A DNA stretch of 64,000 nt from the NCBI GenBank assembly GCA_947166565.1, contig CAMVEL010000004.1, forward strand, positions 1 to 64,000, in the 5' to 3' direction. The translations under genes and the position numbers were made by a program. Below are positions 9,682 to 18,900 of this stretch, one piece after another. Each line of letters begins with the position of its first letter. Within the stretch, counting starts at the first letter, position 1. The notes under the pieces are model-generated. The model worked only from the letters and a program-made list of their open reading frames with translations. It made no database searches and was not told the origin of the DNA. Source of the stretch: an uncultured Erysipelotrichaceae bacterium. Its GTDB lineage: Bacteria > Bacillota_I > Bacilli_A > RFN20 > CAG-826.

Positions 9682-10946
9682 AAGACCTTTCGATAACCTT
9701 CATGGGGGTTAAGTTCCCCAATCCATTCTGCCTATCTTCGTCTCCAGTTGGAAATTGCTATGACATGTGCGCCAAAGCCTATGAATCAGGCTGGGGTGGT
9801 GTTGTTTTCAAGACAATTGGGCCAGCCCATTACCTAATTGATGAGGTTTCCCCGCGCTTTGACGCCTTGGCAAAAGAAGGGGAACCATTCGTCGGTTTTA
9901 AGAACATGGAACAAATCGCCGAGCATTCCCTTGAAGAGAATCTCGCCGATTTAAGAAAGTTAAAGAAGAACTACCCCGATAAAGTCCTTATCGCCTCCAT
10001 CATGGGGAGTAACGAAAAGGATTGGGAAGAGCTTGCTAGACTCGTCACCGAGGCCGGCGCGGATATGATCGAACTTAATTTCTCCTGCCCGCAGATGACA
10101 AGCCACGCGATGGGAAGCGACGTTGGTTCAAATCCTGAGTTATGTAAGAAGTATTGCGAGGCCGTTAGGCGTTCGACCAAACTTCCGTTCATGGCCAAGA
10201 TGACCCCAAACGTCACCGATATGTGTGTTCCTGCCCTTGCTTCTTTAGAAGGTGGGGCTGATGGAATCTCCGCGATCAACACCATTAAATCAATCATCAA
10301 TCTTGATCTTAACCAGAAGGTTGGCCTTCCAATCATCGATGGGAAGTCCTCTATTTCCGGTTATTCAGGCAAAGCCGTGAAACCTGTTGCGTTGCGCTTC
10401 ATCGCCCAAATGGCCAATAACCCCAAGATGAAGGGTGTCCAGATTTCTGGAATCGGCGGAATCGAAACCTGGGAGGATGCCGCGGAATTCATTCTCCTTG
10501 GAGCCAGGAACCTTCAGGTTACCACCGCCATTATGCAATACGGCTATCGCATCGTCGAAGACCTATGCGAGGGCCTAAGCTTCTACATGGAAGAACAAGG
10601 TGTTGATTCCTTGGAAGAACTTGTTGGTTTAGCCAATAAAAACATCATTCCGGCGGAAGAATTGAACCGCGATTACATAGTCTACCCAGAAATCGATAAC
10701 GATAAGTGCGTCGGCTGTGGAAGATGTGTCATCTCCTGCTATGATGGAGCCCATCAAGCCATGGAATGGAATGAGGAGACCCGTAGGCCTAATTGCAACC
10801 ACGACAAGTGTGTCGGTTGCCTCCTCTGCGGCCTAGTCTGCCCAGTCCATGCGATCAACCTTGGTGAGAGAAAACTTAAAAAAGGAAGGAAACCCCTTGA
10901 TTTCAAGAAGGTGAAAGTCCAAAAGAGTTTTGACAAGATTTCCTAA
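9678..10946 (+). CDS. preA: NAD-dependent dihydropyrimidine dehydrogenase subunit PreA
   Basis: 422 residues: a dihydroorotate-dehydrogenase-like FMN barrel followed by two [4Fe-4S] motifs ([11 protein letters not shown] and [12 protein letters not shown] near 340-395). The NFSCPQM and SHAMGSDVG blocks and the [16 protein letters not shown] stretch closely match what I recall of E. coli PreA, which argues against a plain dihydroorotate dehydrogenase. It forms the catalytic partner of PreT; the complex reduces uracil/thymine, and homologues in gut bacteria also inactivate 5-fluorouracil. Followed by a long-stem terminator. Confidence 0.94.
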   Translation: MKDLSITFMGVKFPNPFCLSSSPVGNCYDMCAKAYESGWGGVVFKTIGPAHYLIDEVSPRFDALAKEGEPFVGFKNMEQIAEHSLEENLADLRKLKKNYPDKVLIASIMGSNEKDWEELARLVTEAGADMIELNFSCPQMTSHAMGSDVGSNPELCKKYCEAVRRSTKLPFMAKMTPNVTDMCVPALASLEGGADGISAINTIKSIINLDLNQKVGLPIIDGKSSISGYSGKAVKPVALRFIAQMANNPKMKGVQISGIGGIETWEDAAEFILLGARNLQVTTAIMQYGYRIVEDLCEGLSFYMEEQGVDSLEELVGLANKNIIPAEELNRDYIVYPEIDNDKCVGCGRCVISCYDGAHQAMEWNEETRRPNCNHDKCVGCLLCGLVCPVHAINLGERKLKKGRKPLDFKKVKVQKSFDKIS

Positions 10947-10966
10947 AATCCGTTGAAGACATACAT

Positions 10967-11038
10967 GCGTTTTCACTTAACGTTAAGCCCTGAAGTAATA
11001 ATTTTGCGCGGGCATAGCGTAAGTGTAAACGCTTTTTT
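10967..11038 (+). terminator. Long-stem terminator of preTA
   Basis: A 13-bp stem with one mismatch (10967-10979 with 11020-11032) encloses about 40 nt and is followed by T6 at 11033-11038. Its loop begins with the second half of a 12-bp palindrome, CTTAACGTTAAG (10976-10987), which could fold alternatively. Confidence 0.75.
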
Positions 11039-11039
11039 C

Positions 11040-11067
11040 TTGTATTGCTTTTCCTTAAGCCTACAAT
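11040..11067 (+). promoter_or_regulatory. Promoter of the MATE gene
   Basis: TTGTAT 11040-11045, 16-nt spacer, TACAAT 11062-11067; the ATG follows after 9 nt without a Shine-Dalgarno, so any leader is at most about 3 nt. Confidence 0.6.
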
Positions 11068-11076
11068 TACGCCGCT

Positions 11077-12522
11077 ATGGAAAAAGAAGGCGGCAAAAAG
11101 CGATTCTCCCTGTTTGAATCAGTTGATATGACAACTGGTAATCTTTTCCTCAAAATCGGCCTTTTTGCCTTGCCGATTGCTTTGACGGTCGTCATGCAAT
11201 TGCTTTATACAACCGTCGACCTCATCACCGTCCATTATGGGGATTCCGCGGAATCCATGGGGGCCATTGCCTCAAATACGGCTTTGATAAACCTCATCGT
11301 CGTTGTCTTTACCAATATCTCCTTGGGGGCTAACGTCGTTTTAGCTCAGGCTAGGGGAGCAGGGGAAAAGGATAAAGCGGAAAAGGTGATGCACACCTCG
11401 ATTATTTTTGCTTTGATTTCAGGAATTGCGGTAGGCGTGTTAGGGTTTTTCATTTCTGATGACCTTTTGCGAATGATGGGAACTGAGGCCCATTACTTAG
11501 AAAAGGCCACCCTTTATCTTAAACTTTACTTCACGGGTCTCCCCTTTTTGATGCTTTATAACTATGAAGCCCAACTTCTAAGGGCCCAAGGCGATTCCCA
11601 AACCCCGTTCTTTGTTTTGATGATCGCCGGTATTATCAACGTCGGTTTCGATTGTTTGTTCGTTTTTTCTCTCCATATGGGTGTTGCCGGAGTAGCGGTT
11701 GCCACCGTTATCTCCCAAGGGGTCTCCGCTGTTCTTTGCTTTCTTTCCCTACTGCTATCAAAAAAGCACTACGTTTCCCTATGTTTTAGGAAATTCCGTA
11801 TCGATGGAAAAATTCTTGGGGAAGTAGTTAAAGTCGGATTACCTGCTGGTTTACAGGGCTTTTTCTTCTCTTTGCCTAACGTTTTCATCCAATCTAGCCT
11901 TTACACGATTGATCCCGGAAACGAACAACTAGAAAACGGGGCCATCGCCTCAAGTAACATTGAAGGGTACATCTATGCAGGTGTTGAGGGCCTTACCAGC
12001 GCGGTTATGAGCTTTATCTCCCAAAACTATGGCGCCAAGAAACCCGAGAACATAAAAAAGACCCTTTGGTACGGCTTGATATGGGTAACCATGTATTGGG
12101 GTTTAGCCTGTTTGGTCACCGTTTTTAGCTATAGGGGTCTATTAAGTTTGTTCGTTGATACCGAAGAAGCCATTGAGGCTGGACGCCAACGACTGTTCCT
12201 TATGGCGTTCACTTACGTCCTTGATGGAACGATGATTATCACGGGTGGGGCATTGCGAGGTATGCGACATTCGACCTTCCCAATGCTTACGACTTTGGTT
12301 TTCTGCACTCTTTTCAGGATTATCTTCCTAAGGACGCTTTTCCGAGTCGATATGTTCCATACCTTGTTTTGGCTTTATGCCTGCTTCCCGATCTCATGGG
12401 TTTTAGCAACAATCTCGAACGCTATCGCCTTGATATATTTTATGCCTAGAGAATGCAAAAAACTTGAACAGACTACGATAGAAGCAGAGACTGCAGACTC
12501 GAACTCCTCCGAAGCCAACTGA
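11077..12522 (+). CDS. MATE-family efflux transporter
   Basis: 481 residues with about twelve hydrophobic segments and the internal twofold layout of MATE exporters. The first half opens with a GNLFLKIGLFALPIALTVV segment and contains GAIASNTALI; the second half has a matching segment near KVGLPAGLQGFFFSLPN. The family exports cationic drugs or metabolites by Na+ or H+ antiport; the substrate cannot be told here. The tail is short and acidic. The start is 9 nt after a -10 box with no Shine-Dalgarno. Confidence 0.92.
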   Translation: MEKEGGKKRFSLFESVDMTTGNLFLKIGLFALPIALTVVMQLLYTTVDLITVHYGDSAESMGAIASNTALINLIVVVFTNISLGANVVLAQARGAGEKDKAEKVMHTSIIFALISGIAVGVLGFFISDDLLRMMGTEAHYLEKATLYLKLYFTGLPFLMLYNYEAQLLRAQGDSQTPFFVLMIAGIINVGFDCLFVFSLHMGVAGVAVATVISQGVSAVLCFLSLLLSKKHYVSLCFRKFRIDGKILGEVVKVGLPAGLQGFFFSLPNVFIQSSLYTIDPGNEQLENGAIASSNIEGYIYAGVEGLTSAVMSFISQNYGAKKPENIKKTLWYGLIWVTMYWGLACLVTVFSYRGLLSLFVDTEEAIEAGRQRLFLMAFTYVLDGTMIITGGALRGMRHSTFPMLTTLVFCTLFRIIFLRTLFRVDMFHTLFWLYACFPISWVLATISNAIALIYFMPRECKKLEQTTIEAETADSNSSEAN

Positions 12523-12561
12523 TTTAGGAAAACAATACGCCGGTGTCCGGCCATAGCCCCC

Positions 12562-12631
12562 TTGAAAGGGTCCGGTCCTTGACGTATAGTTTAGATGAGC
12601 TTTTTGGACCGGTTATTCACCGGCCCTTTTT
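12562..12631 (+). promoter_or_regulatory. Promoter-like and switchable hairpin element after the MATE gene
   Basis: TTGAAA 12562-12567, 17-nt spacer, TATAGT 12585-12590. A terminator-like hairpin follows: stem 12606-12613 with 12619-12626 (one mismatch), loop of 5, then T5 at 12627-12631. CCGGTCC at 12572-12578 is the exact complement of GGACCGG at 12606-12612, so an RNA coming from upstream could form either of two exclusive stems, as in an attenuator. The simplest reading is the terminator of the MATE transcript. Confidence 0.5.
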
Positions 12632-12858
12632 CTCACCTACGGGGGAAGAGCGTTCCTAAGATAAGGAGGGCCGCGAGCAGGATCCTTAGCGCCGCTTTCG
12701 CGAGCGCCTTGGCCCTTACTTTCGACCCGTGTCTTTTGGACACGCCGCCTTCCTCCTTTCCTCCCGCGCCTAGGGTACGTTTCCCAGGGGGCTTCGCGCG
12801 GATTGATGAAGATAGAGGGAATCCAAAGGATAACCATTTGGTTTTTTCCTCCTACTAA
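12595..12858. other. GC-rich structured segment with overlapping open frames
   Basis: This part of the 575-nt gap between the MATE gene and rplK is much richer in G+C than its surroundings. The plus strand has an 87-codon frame starting 4 nt after TATAGT. The minus strand has a 66-codon frame from ATG 12837 with AGGAGG 10 nt upstream, plus the 36-codon frame above. On the minus strand a hairpin closed by a GAAA tetraloop (about 12711-12693) and a perfect 6-bp CGTGTC/GACACG hairpin (12744-12728) suggest structured RNA. I do not recognise RNase P, SRP, tmRNA or 6S signatures. Between 12860 and 12960 I see only AT-rich sequence. Confidence 0.4.
12633..12743 (-). CDS. Possible 36-residue basic membrane peptide
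   Basis: Minus strand GTG at 12743 to TGA at 12635-12633. AAAGGAGG lies 8 nt before the GTG. The product has a lysine/arginine-rich N-terminal half and a leucine/alanine-rich hydrophobic C-terminal half ending in two arginines, which looks like a small membrane-associated peptide. The DNA is GC-rich, and other frames on both strands are open, so coding is uncertain. Confidence 0.3.
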   Translation of the reverse strand: MSKRHGSKVRAKALAKAALRILLAALLILGTLFPRR

Positions 12859-12966
12859 CTAATAGTGATTTTTTCTTGAATTTGGCTCAGATTTTTGAAA
12901 AATATTTTTCCAAAACGGCTTTTTTGCATTACCAACCTTTAGGTTGAAGTTTTTGATAAAAAATCC

Positions 12967-12995
12967 TTGCGTAGCCCCTTATATACGCGTATCAT
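12967..12995 (+). promoter_or_regulatory. Promoter of rplK-rplA
   Basis: TTGCGT 12967-12972, 17-nt spacer, TATCAT 12990-12995. The spacer and -10 resemble the rpsL promoter at 25552-25580 (same TATCAT preceded by CGCG). About 100 nt of leader follow. Confidence 0.75.
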
Positions 12996-13029
12996 ATGCA
13001 ACGCTTGCGAAAATTGCGTAAGCATTATG

Positions 13030-13057
13030 CGTGGGAGGGCCTAGGTGAAGGCCCACG
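13030..13057 (+). ncRNA. L1-type autoregulatory site in the rplK leader
   Basis: A hairpin with outer stem CGTGGG (13030-13035) and CCCACG (13052-13057), an asymmetric internal loop and a short inner stem. Its GTGGGAGG ... GGTGAAGG pattern matches the mRNA site by which ribosomal protein L1 represses the L11-L1 operon in other bacteria. It lies about 40 nt before the rplK start. Confidence 0.6.
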
Positions 13058-13097
13058 AACACCACTGCATGATCTTCAACCGAAAGGAGAAACCATC

Positions 13098-13505
13098 ATG
13101 AGAAAGAAAATCACCAAAGTCGTCAAGATGGAGTTGCCAGGCGGCAACGCCCATCCGGGACCAAAGCTAGCTTCCGCTGGCGTCAACATGGCTAAGTTCT
13201 GCACCGATTTCAATGCTCAAACCGGCGACAGGAAAGGCCAGACCGTTCCCGTCATCATCACCGCCTACGAAGACAAGTCCTACGACTTCGTCATCAAGAC
13301 CTCCCCGGTCGCTGAGTTGATCCTCAAGGCCGCCGGTCTACCAAAAGGCAGCGGCAGCGCCAAGCAGGTCGTCGGTTCCATCACCGATGCCCAGCTCACC
13401 GAAATCGCGACCTACAAGCTTCCGGACCTCAACACCGATGATGTTGATGCCGCCAAGAAGATCGTCGCCGGAACCTGCCGTCAAATGGGTATCGCCATCA
13501 AGTAA
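13098..13505 (+). CDS. rplK: 50S ribosomal protein L11 (uL11)
   Basis: 135 residues from ATG 13098, which follows CGAAAGGAG; a longer upstream frame (from 12996) runs through the leader hairpin and is not used. The N-terminal domain has the proline-rich PGPKLASAGVNMAKFC switch region; the C-terminal rRNA-binding domain has TSPVAELILKAAGLPKGSG and ends in the conserved GTCRQMGI block. Part of the ribosomal stalk base. Starts the rplK-rplA operon. Confidence 0.96.
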   Translation: MRKKITKVVKMELPGGNAHPGPKLASAGVNMAKFCTDFNAQTGDRKGQTVPVIITAYEDKSYDFVIKTSPVAELILKAAGLPKGSGSAKQVVGSITDAQLTEIATYKLPDLNTDDVDAAKKIVAGTCRQMGIAIK

Positions 13506-13519
13506 TCGAGGAAACCACC

Positions 13520-14212
13520 ATGAAGAAGTACAGCAAGAAATATCAGGCGGCCCTCGCCAAAGTCGATGCCGACAAAATCTATAGCCTCGAAGAAGCGGCC
13601 AAGCTCGTCAAAGAGACCTCCGTCACTTCCTTCGATGCCTCCGTTGACGTTAGCTTCCACCTCAACGTCAACCCAACCCTCGCCGATCAATTGATTCGCG
13701 GCACCCTCTCCCTCCCTCACGGAAACGGAAAGGAAAAGAGAATCCTCGTCGTTACCAACGCCAAACAGGAAGAAGCCAAAGCCGCCGGAGCCGATTTCGT
13801 CGGTGGCAAGGAAATCCTCGAGAAAATCCAAACCCAGAACTGGTTTGACTTCGATATCATCGTCGCCACTCCGGATATGATGGGCGAACTCGGAAAAATG
13901 GGCCGTGTCCTCGGTCCAAAAGGCTTGATGCCAAACCCCAAGAGCGGCACCGTTACGATGGATGTCGCGACCGCCGTCCACGAGATCAAGAAAGGTAAGA
14001 TCGCTTACCGTGTCGATAAGCATGGCAACCTCGCTATGTCGATTGCCAAGGTCTCCTTCACGGAAGAGAAGCTTCTCGATAACCTCAAGGCTGTCACCGA
14101 AGCCATCCAAAAGGCCCGCCCAAGCTCAGTCAAGGGCACCTACATCGTCTCGGCCACCATCTCCACCACGATGGGTCCGGCCGTCAAATTCACCTTCCCA
14201 GGCCGCAACTAA
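13520..14212 (+). CDS. rplA: 50S ribosomal protein L1 (uL1)
   Basis: 230 residues, standard length. Recognisable blocks are SFHLNVNPTLADQLIRG, VLGPKGLMPNPKSGTVT and the C-terminal GPAVKFTF. L1 binds the 23S rRNA stalk and commonly represses its own operon by binding the leader; a matching hairpin precedes rplK. Separated from rplK by 14 nt with a weak GAGGAAA site, suggesting coupled translation. Confidence 0.96.
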   Translation: MKKYSKKYQAALAKVDADKIYSLEEAAKLVKETSVTSFDASVDVSFHLNVNPTLADQLIRGTLSLPHGNGKEKRILVVTNAKQEEAKAAGADFVGGKEILEKIQTQNWFDFDIIVATPDMMGELGKMGRVLGPKGLMPNPKSGTVTMDVATAVHEIKKGKIAYRVDKHGNLAMSIAKVSFTEEKLLDNLKAVTEAIQKARPSSVKGTYIVSATISTTMGPAVKFTFPGRN

Positions 14213-14214
14213 TC

Positions 14215-14345
14215 GCGCCTAGGGAACTCCCAAATTTGGTGAAACGCTCACTATACCTAAGATAGCCGGGGGCACGTGCCTTAAAAACAACACCCTGCTG
14301 AGGCTAGCGGAAAACGCTCACAACTCACTAGTTATAATGCAGCTT
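14215..14345 (+). ncRNA. L10 leader (rplJ-rplL autoregulation)
   Basis: The 165-nt gap between rplA and rplJ contains CACCCTGCTGAGGCTAGCGG (14292-14311), which matches the conserved CCUGCYGAGG core of the L10 leader RNA. A short AGCG-GAAAA-CGCT hairpin follows. The complex of L10 with L7/L12 would bind here. A TATAAT at 14333-14338 lacks a -35 and may be fortuitous. The boundaries are approximate. Confidence 0.65.
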
Positions 14346-14377
14346 CACAATATATCGCAAAGAAAGGAGGTAGAAAC

Positions 14378-14887
14378 ATGAATCAAAAGATTCTCGAGAG
14401 CAAAAAGAACACCGTTGCCGAAATCACCAAAGCCTTCGAAGACGCTGGTTCGTTCACCGTCGTTTCCTACCAGGGACTCACCGTTGCCGAACTCCAGGAA
14501 CTCCGCAAGAGCCTCGATAAGGCCGGTTCGACATTCACCGTCTACAAGAACACGATGGTTCGTCGTGCCCTCGCCGAAGCCAACCAGCCGGCGATCGATG
14601 ACGTTCTCAACGGTCCGAACGCGTTTGTCTTCTCCAAAGAGCTCGGTGCTGGCCCAAAAGCCCTCATCAAGTTCGCCCGTCGCCACGAAAACCTTGTCGT
14701 CAAAGCGGGTATTGCCGAAGGAAAAGTGCTCGATGCCGCTGGAGTCAAGACCATCTCGAACCTACCAGACAAGAATGGCATGATCTCCATGTTCCTATCG
14801 TGCTTGAATGCACCAATTCAGAAATTTGCCGCCACGGTCAAAGCCTTGGCCGACAAAGGAGCTCCTGCAGAAGGGGCAAACGCCTAA
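14378..14887 (+). CDS. rplJ: 50S ribosomal protein L10 (uL10)
   Basis: 169 residues. The N-terminal rRNA-binding part has SFTVVSYQGLTVAELQELRKSL-type sequence (near 27-48) and a TVYKNTMVRRAL block; the C-terminal helix that binds L7/L12 dimers ends the protein. AAAGGAGG lies 8 nt before the ATG. First gene of rplJ-rplL, preceded by its regulatory leader. Confidence 0.95.
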   Translation: MNQKILESKKNTVAEITKAFEDAGSFTVVSYQGLTVAELQELRKSLDKAGSTFTVYKNTMVRRALAEANQPAIDDVLNGPNAFVFSKELGAGPKALIKFARRHENLVVKAGIAEGKVLDAAGVKTISNLPDKNGMISMFLSCLNAPIQKFAATVKALADKGAPAEGANA

Positions 14888-14905
14888 TATTAGGAGGATC
14901 ACACA

Positions 14906-15283
14906 ATGAAACTTACCAACGAAGAGATCATCTCCGCTCTTAAGGAGATGTCCGTCCTCGAGCTCAACGAGCTCGTCAAAGCGGTCGAAGCCGAATTCGG
15001 TGTCACCGCTGCCGTCGCCGTCGGTGGCCCAGCCCCCGTCGAAGAAGAAGCCGTCGAGGCCAAGGGACCAGCTGAGGTCTCCCTCGTTCTCAAAGGCCTT
15101 GGCACCGGTTCCAAAGTCGCCATCATCAAAGCCGTCCAGACCATCACCGGTCTTGGCTTGATGGATGCCAAGAAGCTCGTCGACGCTCTCCCAGCCCCAA
15201 TCAAGGAGCACATCTCCCCAGTCGAGGCCGAAGGTCACAAGAAGACCCTCGTCGACGCCGGCGCCGAAGTCGAAATCAAGTAA
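14906..15283 (+). CDS. rplL: 50S ribosomal protein L7/L12 (bL12)
   Basis: 125 residues: N-terminal dimerisation helices, an alanine/valine/glutamate-rich hinge (about 33-52), and the C-terminal factor-binding domain (EVSLVLKGLGTGSKVAIIKAVQ; GLMDAKKLVDALP). It recruits the GTPases EF-Tu and EF-G encoded later in the window. TTAGGAGG lies 7 nt before the start. Confidence 0.96.
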   Translation: MKLTNEEIISALKEMSVLELNELVKAVEAEFGVTAAVAVGGPAPVEEEAVEAKGPAEVSLVLKGLGTGSKVAIIKAVQTITGLGLMDAKKLVDALPAPIKEHISPVEAEGHKKTLVDAGAEVEIK

Positions 15284-15317
15284 TTTCGCTTCACCCTCAT
15301 CAACACTTTCACAAACA

Positions 15318-15347
15318 CCCGCTTGGAGGACGTTCCCTCTAGGCGGG
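15318..15347 (+). terminator. Partial terminator/attenuator between rplL and the rpoB genes
   Basis: Stem 15318-15329 with 15335-15347 (one or two imperfect pairs), a small loop, then a T-rich but broken tail. As at many rplL-rpoB borders this probably trims, rather than stops, transcription into rpoBC. Confidence 0.6.
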
Positions 15348-15378
15348 GTTTGTGCGCTTTTAGGAGGAATATGGACCC

Positions 15379-15975
15379 ATGCCGCAATACTTCGATAACA
15401 TCGACACTTTGAAGCATGAAGATCTTAGTTATTCCTTCTCTCTCCTCGGAGAGGAGTACACCTTCAAAAGCGATTTAGGGGTCTTCTGCAAAGATGGCCT
15501 TGACGATGGTAGCAGACTGCTGCTTGAAACCATCGCCAAGACCGATCTTGGGAAGAACATACTGGATCTTGGGGCGGGAGTCGGACCAATCGGACTAATC
15601 CTGGCTCACCTCGACCCTAATCGTTCCGTCACTTTGGCGGATGTCAACGATAGGGCCCTGGACTGCTGTCGAAAAAACGCCGCATCCCTCGGCGTCGAAG
15701 CACAAGTTCAGATAATCCATAGCGACGTCTACTCCAACATTAACTCCACATACCAGACGATCGTTACCAACCCGCCGATACGGGCTGGGAAGCGCGTCAC
15801 CTATGCGATGTACGCGGGCGCACCTTCCTATTTATCTAATGGGGGGCGACTGATCATTGTCATTCGCAAACAGCAGGGGGCCGAATCGGCTGAAAAATAC
15901 CTGCGAACCCTATTCCCAAAGGTCGAGCGTATCGCCCAAAGGAAAAGCTACCGCGTCATAGTCGCGACAAAATAA
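15379..15975 (+). CDS. RsmC/YbxB-type class I methyltransferase
   Basis: 198 residues with the SAM-binding DLGAGVGPIGL motif (near 57-67) and the NPPIRAGK catalytic motif near 133-140, typical of guanine-N2 RNA methylases of the RsmC group. Its place between rplL and rpoB is that of B. subtilis ybxB. A likely role is 16S rRNA methylation. AGGAGG lies about 10 nt before ATG 15379. Twelve nt separate it from rpoB. Confidence 0.88.
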   Translation: MPQYFDNIDTLKHEDLSYSFSLLGEEYTFKSDLGVFCKDGLDDGSRLLLETIAKTDLGKNILDLGAGVGPIGLILAHLDPNRSVTLADVNDRALDCCRKNAASLGVEAQVQIIHSDVYSNINSTYQTIVTNPPIRAGKRVTYAMYAGAPSYLSNGGRLIIVIRKQQGAESAEKYLRTLFPKVERIAQRKSYRVIVATK

Positions 15976-15987
15976 GGAGAGAATTAC

Positions 15988-18900
15988 ATGCAAGAAGACA
16001 AATTCACCCCGATGACCGAATTCAAGGATTACCCGGTCGGCATCAATGGACGTATAGATTTCTCTAAGATTTCCGGACGTTTGCCCTTGCCCTATCTATG
16101 CGAAATCCAAGTGGATTCCTATCGTTGGTTCCTTGAGAAGGGAATCGACGACGTCCTCCGCGAGGTCTTCCCGATCTCGAACTACACGGGGACCCTTTCA
16201 ATTGACTATTATTCCTGCCGCCTCGAGGAGCCGAAATACACCCCCCTCGAATGCAAAGCGGGAGACATGACTTATTCAAGCAAGCTCAAAGTCAAATTGT
16301 TCCTCAAATTCAAGAGCACCGGCGAAATCAAGCAAGCCGAGGTCTACATGGGTGAAATCCCCTTAATGACCGAATCCGGCACCTTCATCGTCAACGGTGC
16401 CGAACGCGTTATCGTCTCGCAGATCGTCCGTTCCCCTGGCGCTTACGTCCAGGATACCGTCGATAAGAACGGCACCCATCTCTATAATGGCGAGATCATC
16501 CCAACCCACGGTACTTGGCTACAGTTCGAGACCGACGCCAAGAACGTTTCCTACGTCCGTATCGACCGTCAAAGGAAGATGCCTTCCGTCATCCTTTTCA
16601 AGGCCCTTGGCATCGATGACGTCGATAAAATCCGTGAATTGTTCGGCGATAACGAACATATCAACAACACCTTAAGGAAAGATGAAGACAACAAGAACCA
16701 AATCCAGGCCCTTGGCGACATCTTCTCCAAATTGAAACCGGGCGAACCGATCACCGAAGAAGGCCTCCGCACCTTCCTCATCCAGAAATTCTTCGATGAG
16801 AAGCGTTATGACCTCGGCCGTGCCGGACGTTATAAATACCTCCAAAAACTCGGCATCTATAACCGTCTCCCCGGCCGCGTCCTCGCTGAGCCACTCGTCT
16901 CCGCGGAAGGCGAAATCCTCTTCCCCGAAGGCCATAAGCTCACCAAGGAGGAAGTCAATGGCCTCCGCGACGCCGAAGTCTTTGAGAAAGGCGCCCACAC
17001 CGAGACCCTTAAAGTCGACACGAAGATCGATGACAATTCGACCGTCAATGTCCTTAAGGTCTATGCCCATGATAAGCAGGGTGGAGACGTCGTCCGCATC
17101 GTCGGTACCAACCTCAACTGCGGACTCCACCGCGTCACTATTTCCGACATGGTCGCTTGCTTCTCGTATTTCTGCAACATTATGGATGGCATCGGAAATA
17201 CCGATGATATCGACCATCTTGGCAACCGTCGCGTCCGCTGCGTCGGAGAGCTCCTCCAGACCCAGTTCCGCCTCGGCCTCAACAAGATGAGCAAGACCGT
17301 CCAGCAGAAGATGTCCATCTCCGACCTCGAATCGGTCACCTTGCAACAGCTTATCAACATCCGTCCACTCACGACCTCCGTCCGTGGATTCTTCGCCTCT
17401 TCCCAGCTCTCGCAGTTCATGGATCAGACGAACCCCCTCGCCGAACTTACCAATAAACGCCGTATCTCGGCTTTAGGTCCTGGTGGACTTACCCGTGATC
17501 GCGCTTCCATGGAAGTCCGCGACGTCCATTACACCCATTACGGCCGTATCTGCCCAATCGAATCTCCAGAAGGTCAGAACATCGGTCTTATCAACAACCT
17601 TTCCACCTATGCGAAGATCAACCGTTATGGCTTCATCGAGACTCCATACCGTTCCATCTTCCATGATCCGAAGACCGGTCGAGCCTTCGTCGCCGAAGAA
17701 AAGACCGAATACCTCTCCGCCGATGGCGAAAGGGGCCTATACATCGCCGAAGCCAACATCAAACTCGGCGAGGCCTGCAAATTGAAGGAAGTCTGGAAAG
17801 GCTGCCCGAAGGGCGAAGGCGACCTCCTCGTTAGGGAAATCATCGACTCCGAAGTCGTCGTCCGTCATGACGAAGACAACCTCTCCGTCGACCGTTCCCT
17901 CGTCGATTTCGTCGACGTCTCGCCGAAGCAGATCGTTTCGATCGCCGCGGCTTGCATCCCCTTCCTCAACCACGACGACGCGACCCGTGCCCTCATGGGC
18001 GCGAACATGCAACGTCAGGCCTTGCCTCTCCTCCGTCCGTCCATCCCGTATGTCGGAACCGGTATGGAGCATGTCATTGCCAAAGACTCCGGCTTAGCCG
18101 TCGTCGCCGTCAATGACGGAACCGTCAAATATGTCGATTCCAGGACCATTGTCGTCCGCGAAGGCAAGGAAAACCGCACCTATCAATTGCAGAAATTCGA
18201 CCGTTCCAACAACGGTACCTGCATCAACCAAACCCCAATTGTCAACGTTGGCGATAAGGTCAAGAAAGACCAGATCATCGCGGATGGCCCAGCCATGCGC
18301 AATGGCGAACTCGCCCTTGGCCAAAACATCCTCATCGCCTATATGACATGGAACGGCTACAACTACGAAGACGCCGTCATCATGAGCGAGAGGATGGTTA
18401 AGGAAGATACCTTCACCACCATCCACATCGAGAAATTCGAGTGCGAATGCCGCGACACCAAGCTTGGTGCCGAGACCATCACCCGCGATATTCCAAACGT
18501 CGGTGACGAAGCCAAGAAATGGCTCGATGAAGACGGCATCATCATCGAAGGTGCCGAGGTCAAGGAAGGCGATATCCTCGTCGGTAAAGTCACCCCGAAG
18601 GGCCAGACCGAACCGACCCCAGAGGAAAAGCTCCTCATGGCCATCTTCGCCGAGAAGACGAAGGAAGGAAAGGACTCCTCCCTCCGCGTTCCTCACGGCG
18701 GAGCCGGTATCATCCATTCCGTCAAGATCTTCTCCCGCGAGAAGAAGGACCCACTCCCCCCAGGAGTCACCAAGGTCGTACGCGTCTATATCGTTCAGAA
18801 GAGGAAGATCTCCGAAGGCGATAAGATGTCCGGCCGCCACGGCAACAAGGGCGTTATCTCCAAGATCCTCCCGGTCGAGGATATGCCGTTCCTAGCCGAT

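Noticed and set aside
11020-11036. cre-like TGTAAACGCTTTTT before the MATE gene
   Set aside because: The bases are explained as the right arm and T run of the preTA terminator.
12996-13097. N-terminal extension of L11 from ATG 12996
   Set aside because: It overlaps the leader with the L1-type hairpin and begins at the promoter -10; L11 homologues start at ATG 13098.
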